From positions 1 through 28,750 of the forward strand of contig CAYUAI010000052.1 of NCBI GenBank assembly GCA_964442745.1: 28,750 nucleotides of DNA. The letters are read 5' to 3'. Position numbers and translations under genes: made by a program. The DNA comes from CAYUAI01 sp964442745 (GTDB lineage Bacteria; Pseudomonadota; Gammaproteobacteria; S012-40). The notes under the pieces are model-generated. The model was given only the letters and a program-made list of their open reading frames with translations, was not told where the DNA came from and did not search any database. Positions 15,302 to 22,544 of this stretch are shown piece after piece. The number at the start of each line of letters is the position of its first letter. The first letter of the stretch is position 1.

Positions 15302-15655
15302 ATGAAAGAACACCGAATGAGTGGCCGAACCGCTCAGAACATAAATGTCTGGTTGTATAGAAATGAATCGCTGATCGCTTTAGCTAAAACTCAAGATCTA
15401 AGCTTATCAGGCATGTTTATTAAAACCAATGTATTGCTTTTTCCGAAAGATAGCTGCTTAGAAATTGTCTTCGACAATAAAGAAAAAACAAAACGCTACC
15501 GAATCCCAGCCAGAGTGGTACATCGCTCACTGCAAGGGGTTGGAGTCACACTGGAAAATCCGAAAACTGAAGAAAGCCTGGAAATTAAGCGACTACTTGC
15601 AAAACCTCATGATACCGCCACAAATGACATAAAACTCGGCAAACGATCAAGCTAA
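15302..15655 (+). CDS. Stand-alone PilZ domain protein
   Basis: This protein of about 117 residues is a single PilZ domain with both c-di-GMP motifs: RMSGR at 5-9 and DLSLSG at 32-37 (the canonical Asp is kept, unlike the two other PilZ proteins here). The barrel follows (MFIKTN, IVFDNKEKTKRYRIPARVVH). I chose the ATG at 15302 because AGGGA lies six bases upstream; the ATG at 15296 would have no spacing. Such small PilZ proteins act as c-di-GMP-responsive adaptors. It lies about 300 bases after the response regulator gene, in the same direction. Confidence 0.85.
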   Translation: MKEHRMSGRTAQNINVWLYRNESLIALAKTQDLSLSGMFIKTNVLLFPKDSCLEIVFDNKEKTKRYRIPARVVHRSLQGVGVTLENPKTEESLEIKRLLAKPHDTATNDIKLGKRSS

Positions 15656-15671
15656 CCTAATGGGAACCGGT

Positions 15672-15691
15672 ATAGCGGGGTAGCCCGCTAT
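15672..15691. terminator. Stem-loop after the PilZ gene
   Basis: ATAGCGGG (15672-15679) and CCCGCTAT (15684-15691) form a perfect 8-bp stem with loop GTAG, 16 bases after the PilZ stop. No T-run follows, so termination is only possible. Confidence 0.4.
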
Positions 15692-15722
15692 GGCAAAAGG
15701 ACTTGCCACCACTAGTTTGCTA

Positions 15723-15792
15723 AGGAATGGGCATGGAATAACTTCCCTGTTTTTCGCTTAGATTTGGTTTGTATTTATTCGTTCTGATGAAC
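15723..15792 (+). repeat. Degenerate copy of a dispersed intergenic repeat
   Basis: Bases 15750-15792 (TTTTTCGC, then TTTGTATT, then TTCGTTCTGAT) match 20793-20838 on the same strand. Bases 15723-15755 (AGGAATGG, then ACTTCC) match 20961-20992 on the opposite strand. The copy thus joins two parts of the larger element and lacks its middle. Confidence 0.6.
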
Positions 15793-15845
15793 GACGGCAT
15801 GGAGGCAGAAGTAGCGCACTAATCGTATAAGTACGGCGTTACGAA

Positions 15846-16643
15846 TCACAATGCCTTAGAAAGACATGTGTTAATTTTAAAAATTTCATCCGCGAGCTCA
15901 ACCCCAATCACCGTTTTCGCTTTTGGCGTACCGATAGCGATGTCACAAGTGATCAAGGTTTCTTGCTGTTCAACAGCACCGATAATATTTCCTACCCCAT
16001 CAATCACTCGACTACCGCCACAGTAGCTCACCTCCATGTCTGTTATTTTTTCATTACCGATACGATTGCAGGTAGCTACCCAAACATTGTTTTCGATCGC
16101 TCGGGCTCGGGCAATAACATGGCTTTGTCGACCTCCAAAATTAGCCGGATGTAATAACACATCCACGCCGCGTTTCGTATATTCACGAACAATCTCAGGA
16201 AACCAGATATCAAAACAAATCACCACCCCGAAAGTGATGCCTGCCAAGGAAAATATCGCTAAATCATGTCCTCTCGAAAAATATCGCTTATCAATATTGG
16301 TTTGGGAGATTTTTCGGTAGTGGGTTTGCAGGCCGCCCGAAGAAACGACTATCGTACTATTAAAATACGTGTCACCCACTTTTTCAGCAATCCCTGCCAC
16401 CAATAAGGTGTCGAATTCCGAGGCAAGCCGCTGTAACTCAGTCATCGTATCACTATCAGAAATAACCTCTGATAGCTCATGAATTTCATAGGGATCATTA
16501 AATAGATAACCCGTTAAAAACATCTCCGGCAACAAAACCATGTCACCAATTTCTGTCGCTGCCCCAAGCATTCGTCGCAATTTATTGATATTTTTTTGTT
16601 TATTTTTATAGCACACATCCATTTGCAGTAATGTAATTTTCAT
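15846..16643 (-). CDS. Nitrilase-superfamily carbon-nitrogen hydrolase
   Basis: This 265-residue enzyme has the CN-hydrolase catalytic triad: Glu40 (LLPEMFLTGY), Lys111 (HYRKIS) and Cys143 (VVICFDIWFPE). The usual region RARAIENNVWVATCNR follows. The family cleaves C-N bonds in amides, nitriles or carbamoyl compounds. The sequence is nearest in feel to the aliphatic amidase / omega-amidase / N-carbamoyl branch, but I cannot fix the substrate. AAAGG lies about eight bases before the ATG at 16643. It follows the tetrahaem lipoprotein gene by 55 bases on the same strand and may share its transcript. Confidence 0.88.
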   Translation of the reverse strand: MKITLLQMDVCYKNKQKNINKLRRMLGAATEIGDMVLLPEMFLTGYLFNDPYEIHELSEVISDSDTMTELQRLASEFDTLLVAGIAEKVGDTYFNSTIVVSSGGLQTHYRKISQTNIDKRYFSRGHDLAIFSLAGITFGVVICFDIWFPEIVREYTKRGVDVLLHPANFGGRQSHVIARARAIENNVWVATCNRIGNEKITDMEVSYCGGSRVIDGVGNIIGAVEQQETLITCDIAIGTPKAKTVIGVELADEIFKINTCLSKAL

Positions 16644-16698
16644 TGATATTACCTTTGGGATATACCCTATAAAAACTCATATACCTTAAGAACGCTAT

Positions 16699-18885
16699 CT
16701 AATCATCATCGTCATCATCATCACCACTCGCACTTGGCGCAGCGGGAGGCAATACCGCCGGCGTTGGCACAAAAGCAGTAACATTCACACATTGATTGCC
16801 TGGTGTGCTCATCAAACTACATAAGTAACTTGCGGCGGCCTCAATTTCTGTCGGCTCAAGGGTTTTAAATAATTCCGGCGGCATTTTTCGCACATCTTCA
16901 GCTGGAAATTTGAGACGAGTGATCGCCAGACTAAGTTCGGCGTCCAGTGCCGAGCCAGTTAATATCCCTCCTTGGGTATCACTCATGTTGGCAACATCAA
17001 CATTAAAGCGAGCGCGGGTAATCGTCTGATTCAAGCGCGAGTTATGACATTGAGTACAGGCTTGAGTAATAATTTGTTGGCCATCGAGACCGGCCATCAC
17101 TTTAAATCCCATGTCACGTAGTCCCGCCTCCAAAAATACCTCGCGAATATCAGGCAAATCGGCGGCCGCCAAAACACCATTGAGAAACGCTTGGTAGGAC
17201 TGTGTCATTGTCGCTAATTTGGCCGAGTCTGTTATTTTGATATCATGATAGGGTGCCGCAATAAATTGACCGAGCACGGTATTGTTGTAAATACGTTGCC
17301 ATTCCGTACTGCGGCCTGGCGTATCATTGTTTTGCGGTTGGCCACGCACTCGATTGACCTGGTTTTGAATGCGACGAGAATTGAACTCATTAGGCTGATT
17401 GCGAAACCCATTACCGCGCACCAAATCTTCGAGCAAAGCAGGATCAGAGGCACGGATCAACTGCGAAGGTATGCCCGCATAGTCTTCATCGGTACCATGG
17501 GCTGCGACAAAATCATTTAATAATGCAGCGCCCCCTTCTCGATTACTGCGAAAAAAATGAGACCATGGATTATTCAATTCCTGCATACGTAAAATACTTG
17601 CGGTACCAGGACCTTCGGTTTGATGGCACTGTAAACAATCTAAAATTGTGTTTTCTAAATCCACTTGACCATATACCGTGTATTCAATCCAATTGCTTTC
17701 AACCGCCGGGGTGAGTAAGTCACCTGGCGTACAACTATGGGTCAAGTTGCATTGCTGCTTAAACGTCACTAGGAAAAATTGCAAGGCATTGGTCGCACGA
17801 TCGGAGGTGACAAGCTCCGCAAATTGATCCCCTCGCACATAACCCATCACAATCAATCCAGGGGTTGGGTTACGTCCATTGGGCGGGGTGAATATCAAGG
17901 CACGAGGATTAATTGCCGAGGTGAGTCGGGCGACTAATGAAGAAGAATGACCGATCAAGGTAAACGCAGGATTGCCTCGGCGTCCATTATTGCGACGTCC
18001 TGTTGCATTTGGGTTGGCAAAAGCTAACCCTAAGGCGGCCTGCAAGTCTTTTAAGCCATTAATCTGTGGTGCGTCGGTACCACAAAAAGTATCTCTTACC
18101 ACATTTTGAGCACCGGCACTTTGTAAACGTGCACATAAAATATCGATTTGTGATTGCCCTTCAGGCAACCCCGCCAAAGGTTCATCGACGATGTCATTAT
18201 TGGAGGCACTAAAATTATTGAAGATATACTGAGCGGTCTCGGTGGCGCAACTACCCACACAACGCGTTGGATCAAGCGGCGGCATCTTGGTCTCAACCAA
18301 AGCCGTTAGCTCGGCTAATACCATGGGCCGAGTAACACCAATATTATCGGCACTGCCTTGCCCATCAAGGCCATGACAGCTTGAACATAGCTGCGCGTAG
18401 GAATCCTGGCCGGTGTTAACCATCGCACCCCATTCTCCAATGGCGGCTTGAAGGGTATTAGCATCATCGACACAAGCGTCGATACCACGCCAGCAATTGT
18501 GCTGCTCTGTGCTTAATTTAGCCACCATCAGCGAATTCTCAGGCTGTATCAAATCAACGCTGTTGTTGGTTGCTATTTCTTCAAGCGCCAACGCGGGATC
18601 AGGATCAGCGATCAATGGAGGAATCGCGCCAACGGTACTATGACAACTTGCACAGTTGGCGGTTAGTAAGGGATAAAGGGTTTGAGCAAAAGCCTCGGCA
18701 CTTGTCGCCCGAGAAACGATATTACTACTTCTTATCCGATTATCATCAATTGGCTGAATCGCTGGTGTTATATTACGGGTAATTGATGAGGATGGTGGCT
18801 CAGAACAAGAAACCATCCCAAATAGACCGAAAAAAAAGAATAGATAACCTTTGTTGCACAACAAATTCGCGTGTTTTTTGAACAC
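16699..18885 (-). CDS. Tetrahaem c-type cytochrome lipoprotein
   Basis: This protein of about 728 residues has a lipoprotein signal (hydrophobic YLFFFFGLFGMVSC, Cys27 acylated). It has four CxxCH haem sites: CASCH at 78, CSSCH at 167, CLQCH at 417 and CTQCH at 610. KMPP motifs after the second and fourth haems are likely Met ligands. The middle (about 240-400) is haem-free, with a Gly/Arg/Asn-rich patch (NATGRRNNGRRGNP). The protein ends in seven Asp residues. I chose the GTG at 18885 because GGGGAGG lies six bases upstream; the upstream ATG at 18900 overlaps that site. It is probably an envelope electron-transfer protein. I recognise no closer family. Confidence 0.82.
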   Translation of the reverse strand: MFKKHANLLCNKGYLFFFFGLFGMVSCSEPPSSSITRNITPAIQPIDDNRIRSSNIVSRATSAEAFAQTLYPLLTANCASCHSTVGAIPPLIADPDPALALEEIATNNSVDLIQPENSLMVAKLSTEQHNCWRGIDACVDDANTLQAAIGEWGAMVNTGQDSYAQLCSSCHGLDGQGSADNIGVTRPMVLAELTALVETKMPPLDPTRCVGSCATETAQYIFNNFSASNNDIVDEPLAGLPEGQSQIDILCARLQSAGAQNVVRDTFCGTDAPQINGLKDLQAALGLAFANPNATGRRNNGRRGNPAFTLIGHSSSLVARLTSAINPRALIFTPPNGRNPTPGLIVMGYVRGDQFAELVTSDRATNALQFFLVTFKQQCNLTHSCTPGDLLTPAVESNWIEYTVYGQVDLENTILDCLQCHQTEGPGTASILRMQELNNPWSHFFRSNREGGAALLNDFVAAHGTDEDYAGIPSQLIRASDPALLEDLVRGNGFRNQPNEFNSRRIQNQVNRVRGQPQNNDTPGRSTEWQRIYNNTVLGQFIAAPYHDIKITDSAKLATMTQSYQAFLNGVLAAADLPDIREVFLEAGLRDMGFKVMAGLDGQQIITQACTQCHNSRLNQTITRARFNVDVANMSDTQGGILTGSALDAELSLAITRLKFPAEDVRKMPPELFKTLEPTEIEAAASYLCSLMSTPGNQCVNVTAFVPTPAVLPPAAPSASGDDDDDDD

Positions 18886-18900
18886 TGCATCCCTCCCCAT

Positions 18901-19245
18901 TTTGCTACTCGCGCAAACAACTTATTATTTTTATTGAATTGTCAAAGAACTTTGACCGGAGTAACAATATTGTTAATATTGATTTATTAAGGCTAATTAT
19001 AGATGAATAAGCCTCAAAAAAACAGAAGTATTTTATGACTAAATAGTTTTGTTTAACATACAAAACAATAAGTTAAAATTTAATTTTTGGAAATTTTGCA
19101 AGCCATAGGTTGCGTTAGGCTGAGTCTAACACGACAAAAACCGCGATATCCTCTATCAAGGATTACCTCAATGGCAACCAATCCATCACCTTTTCTGTTT
19201 CCGGCGACAAACCTGAAGATGATGGCATCGCCCATTCCTAAGCCA
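18901..19245. other. Intergenic region with a repeat-like stretch
   Basis: This gap of about 345 bases follows the cyclase gene. Bases 19101-19135 contain ATAGGTTGCGTTAGGC followed by GTCTAACACG, a weak GTTAG/CTAAC stem that resembles intergenic elements common in proteobacteria. I see no gene. Confidence 0.4.
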
Positions 19246-20472
19246 TTACGATAATCGCCAAACTTTGATGGCCGCTTGTTTTCCTTTAACCCGCACAGTA
19301 CGAAACTCAATGGTACTCGTGTCCATAGCTACTGCGCGCGCTAACACATCTGATATTAATATTTCATCTGATTTTGCCACTGACACCAAACGGCTGGCTG
19401 TGTTTACCGCATCACCGATGATATTAAAATTTCGCGTTCCAGACGTTCCCACTAATCCTTCGACCACCTCACCCAAATGCAATCCGGTGCCTACTGTCAG
19501 ATTATAAGACCGCAATAACACGTTAATATGTTGATTGAGCATAATCGCCGTATCCAATCCCTGTTTAGGGTCAGTAAACCAGGTCATGACCTCATCACCA
19601 ATAAAATGTGGCTTGCTACCACCGCCCTTAACAATGATGGTTTCTGCTGTTTCATAAAATCGATTTAACATTTTTAGGATCGTTTCCGGATCTTTTGTCT
19701 CGCTCCATTGAGTAAAACTGCGAATATCCATAAATAAAATGGTCCGCTGCACACGATGCTGGCTCAATCTAGCGCCATCGAACAATGATTCCTCCAATAA
19801 AGAGGGTGATAGACTCCATTCAGAAACTTGCTTAAGCCGCGAAGCAACTTGGCGCAGCACATTAACATAACGCTCCACTTGGATTTCACGCAATCCTAAC
19901 AATAAACCAAAACTCAGTGCCGCCATTAAAATAAAAGCATGTCCCGAACTTGAATGATAATACTCGATCAGCGCCGTCCCGCTAAATAAGTTGTGTAGTT
20001 CTCCAAATAACTCGGACATGGTGTATAGTGCAGGGAACAACAAGACACGCCATAAATTCATCAATAGAATGAGCAACATCTTGTATCGGGGAAACGCGCC
20101 CTCTAGCGCATAAAACAGGGCCATGCCAATAGAAAACACCCAGAAAATCCAAATACTAGGCTCTATCCAAAGCTCGACAAACCCTTTTAATAATATATCA
20201 AAAAAAGTGTATATACTTGGCGCAATGAAATTGCCCATGGCTCGCCGTCGCCAATGAAGCGATGGCTTTCTACCCAGATACCATGCCTGAATTGCCGCCG
20301 CCATAAACATAATGTAATGGGAAAGATCCGAGGTATAAATCACGATGCCATCGGTGCTCACGCTGCGAATGGCTTCAAAGAAAGGAAAGAGAGCTGAATT
20401 AATGACAAATTCACGCAAAATCCGACTACGCGCAGTGCCTTGAATCTGTTCAGCTAAGGAGATAGTGTGCAT
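19246..20472 (-). CDS. Membrane class III nucleotide cyclase
   Basis: This 408-residue protein has about five or six hydrophobic stretches in residues 25-185 and then a class III cyclase domain (about 240-405). The metal-binding Asp249 is in LFMDIRSFTQWSE and Asp293 in FIGDEVMTWF. The transition-state residues Asn347 and Arg351 are in GDAVNTASRL. The base-selecting Lys is replaced by His289 (PHFIGDE) and the usual Asp by Asn338. Asn is common in bacterial enzymes, His is not. It most likely makes cAMP, but substrate and activity are unproven. The ATG at 20472 has a weak ribosome site. Downstream on the strand lies the cytochrome gene, 345 bases away. Confidence 0.87.
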   Translation of the reverse strand: MHTISLAEQIQGTARSRILREFVINSALFPFFEAIRSVSTDGIVIYTSDLSHYIMFMAAAIQAWYLGRKPSLHWRRRAMGNFIAPSIYTFFDILLKGFVELWIEPSIWIFWVFSIGMALFYALEGAFPRYKMLLILLMNLWRVLLFPALYTMSELFGELHNLFSGTALIEYYHSSSGHAFILMAALSFGLLLGLREIQVERYVNVLRQVASRLKQVSEWSLSPSLLEESLFDGARLSQHRVQRTILFMDIRSFTQWSETKDPETILKMLNRFYETAETIIVKGGGSKPHFIGDEVMTWFTDPKQGLDTAIMLNQHINVLLRSYNLTVGTGLHLGEVVEGLVGTSGTRNFNIIGDAVNTASRLVSVAKSDEILISDVLARAVAMDTSTIEFRTVRVKGKQAAIKVWRLS

Positions 20473-20583
20473 AGATTGCTAGCTCGGAGATATGCCTGAA
20501 GAACGATCATACTAAGCGGATATTCAAACACGTCACACTAAAACTATCAATGGTTGATCAAACGACCATCGGTCATCGTGATA

Positions 20584-20604
20584 CTTTATACTTTATACTT
20601 TATA
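20584..20604. repeat. Three tandem copies of CTTTATA
   Basis: The 7-base unit CTTTATA occurs three times without change, upstream of the cyclase gene. It creates overlapping TATA-like boxes. Such short arrays can change length by slippage. Confidence 0.75.
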
Positions 20605-20792
20605 TTTTTGTGATAATGGTGTGACGTTAGTGTGAAACACCCTTGCCAAACTCTTTGCGGCGAAGATCGCATAACCATGGCAGCGATTATTTTTCATTCA
20701 AAGAGAGGGACATATATTTAAAAAACAATCAACTTGGATCTGAAGGACATGGAAAGTAAACAATTTATGGTCAGCACAGTCATAAAGTGAAA

Positions 20793-21130
20793 TTTTTCGC
20801 GCCCAGATTGGGTTTGTATTGGTTCGTTCTGATTGAACAAAAGTGCAGGAATAATGGCTCTCTTTCGAGCTATTGTGATGGCCTACAGAGAAGTAGGCAA
20901 GGGGCGTGAGCAGGAGCTGAAGCTTTGAAGAACGTGCAAAGACGAGCGAAAGATGGGAGGCGAAACCAGGAAGTGATTGCGTGTCCATTCCTAAACAACA
21001 CCAAAACAAGCCTAACCCACCCATGCTCCTGCATGAACGCAGCTCAGGGACGTAAGCTTGGGAATGCATACGGTGGTAGATGAATAATGGACGGTATGGA
21101 TTCCCACGGAGGACCGTGGGAACCAGAGCC
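20793..21130. repeat. Dispersed intergenic repeat element
   Basis: Parts of this stretch recur at 15723-15792 in this window. It also includes GGGAATGCATACGG and a GATTCCCACGG/CCGTGGGAACC hairpin (21099-21124), a pattern I know from intergenic elements spread through proteobacterial genomes. Its exact ends are uncertain. It carries no transposase gene, so it would be a non-autonomous element. Confidence 0.55.
21101..21122. repeat. 9-bp perfect stem-loop in the dispersed repeat
   Basis: TTCCCACGG (21101-21109) and CCGTGGGAA (21114-21122) pair perfectly around loop AGGA. It shares the TTCCCA/TGGGAACC core with the hairpin after slyX. Confidence 0.75.
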
Positions 21131-21271
21131 CAGTTTGGCTTGACCTTAAGCATTGGGAGTCAAATATTTAACTCCTATAATTTCTAAACTAATATTTTTT
21201 GAAATAGAACACGAGGCTCACTACAAAATGATGATGGGTGAGTCAACGGAAAATAATGAGGCCACTGAGCA

Positions 21272-22531
21272 ATGAAATTTATTCACGCAGCAGATATCCA
21301 CCTTGACAGTGCCCTGCATGGTCTGGAGCACTATGAAGGCGCACCAATAGAGGAAATTCGTAGCGCCACTCGCCGCGCCTTCGACAATCTTGTCGAACTT
21401 GCCATTGATGAGGGCGTCGCTTTTGTTTTACTTGTCGGTGATCTCTATGACGGTGACTGGAAGGACTACAACACCGGCCTCTTTTTCATGGAGCGTATGG
21501 GCCGTCTTCGGGATGCAAGTATTCGAGTTTTTGTGGTGGCAGGCAACCATGATGCAGCAAGTCAAATCACCAAACATCTGCGCTTACCTGATAATGTCAC
21601 GATGTTTGCCACAGACGCCCCGAAAAGCGTTATTTTGGAAGATCTAGGTGTGGCCATTCATGGACAGGGCTTTGCCAGTCGGTCAGTGACTGAGGATCTC
21701 TCGCTGGCCTATCCACAAGGTGATCCCCACTTATTCAATATCGGTCTTCTGCATACCTGTCTCGATGGTAAACCCGGTCACGAACCTTATGCCCCTTGCA
21801 CCGTTGATGGATTGCGCTCAAAAGGATACCAGTACTGGGCACTGGGCCATATCCATCAGCGTGAGGAGATAAGTCGAGAGCCATGGATTGTATTTCCCGG
21901 GAATATTCAGGGCAGGCATATTCGGGAGACAGGCCCGAAGGGTTGCACACTGGTAACTGTCGATAATCGTGAAGTATTTGAGGCGACGCACCGTAATCTT
22001 GATGTGCTTCGCTGGTCACTCTGTGAAGTGGATGTGATGGACAGCAAGACCACCGATGATATTTACGAACAGGTACGAGAAGTACTGCAACAAGCACTCG
22101 ACACCGCCGAAAGAAGACCGGTGGCGGCACGTCTGGTATTGAAAGGAGTAACGGCTGCCCATTCACGTTTGCAGGCGGAATGGGAGCATTGGACACAGGA
22201 ATATCGGGCACTGGCAACCTCGCTTCCAGGCGCGGGTATCTGGTTGGAAAAAGTATTACCTAAGACGCAACCAGCGATCTCTGTTGATCTTATGCTTTCA
22301 CGCGATGATGCATTGGGAGGGCTGTTGCGTGGTATTAGCGAGATAGAACTGGATGAAGCAGCACTAGCAGACCTAGCCAATGAAGTGTCAGCATTGCGTC
22401 AAAAACTCCCGGCCGACATGCTAAGTGGTGATGACGGCTATGATCCAACCGACCCAGAACAGCTCAAAATTGCACTGGAAGATATCAAAGAGCTGCTGCT
22501 AAACCGTTTACTAACGACGAAGAAAACATGA
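21272..22531 (+). CDS. yhaO: YhaO-like DNA repair exonuclease (SbcD/Mre11 family)
   Basis: This 419-residue protein is a calcineurin-like phosphoesterase of the SbcD/Mre11/YhaO type. The metal-binding motifs are all present: Asp8 and His10 (ADIHLD), Asp57 (GDLYDGD), Asn92-His93 (AGNHD), His161 (LLHTCL) and His193/His195 (LGHIHQ). The C-terminal part (about 250-419) would contact the ATPase partner. It starts at the ATG at 21272 after a GAG-type ribosome site. It lies 13 bases upstream of the SMC-like ATPase gene, forming a classic nuclease-ATPase operon for DNA end processing. Confidence 0.92.
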   Translation: MKFIHAADIHLDSALHGLEHYEGAPIEEIRSATRRAFDNLVELAIDEGVAFVLLVGDLYDGDWKDYNTGLFFMERMGRLRDASIRVFVVAGNHDAASQITKHLRLPDNVTMFATDAPKSVILEDLGVAIHGQGFASRSVTEDLSLAYPQGDPHLFNIGLLHTCLDGKPGHEPYAPCTVDGLRSKGYQYWALGHIHQREEISREPWIVFPGNIQGRHIRETGPKGCTLVTVDNREVFEATHRNLDVLRWSLCEVDVMDSKTTDDIYEQVREVLQQALDTAERRPVAARLVLKGVTAAHSRLQAEWEHWTQEYRALATSLPGAGIWLEKVLPKTQPAISVDLMLSRDDALGGLLRGISEIELDEAALADLANEVSALRQKLPADMLSGDDGYDPTDPEQLKIALEDIKELLLNRLLTTKKT

Positions 22532-22544
22532 TGAGGATTGCTTT

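Larger units (their letters stand above)
20473..21271. other. Long intergenic region built largely of repeats
   Basis: Nearly 800 bases without a credible gene. It holds a small tandem repeat (20584-20604), CGTCACAC and GTGTGACG inverted segments at about 20530 and 20620, and a dispersed element (20793-21130). The 151-codon minus-strand frame at 20698-21153 runs through the repeat and has no domain pattern, so I leave it out. Confidence 0.6.

Noticed and set aside
20698..21153. 151-codon minus-strand frame
   Set aside because: It runs through a dispersed intergenic repeat with hairpins, has no domain pattern, and part of its sequence recurs without the frame at 15723-15792.
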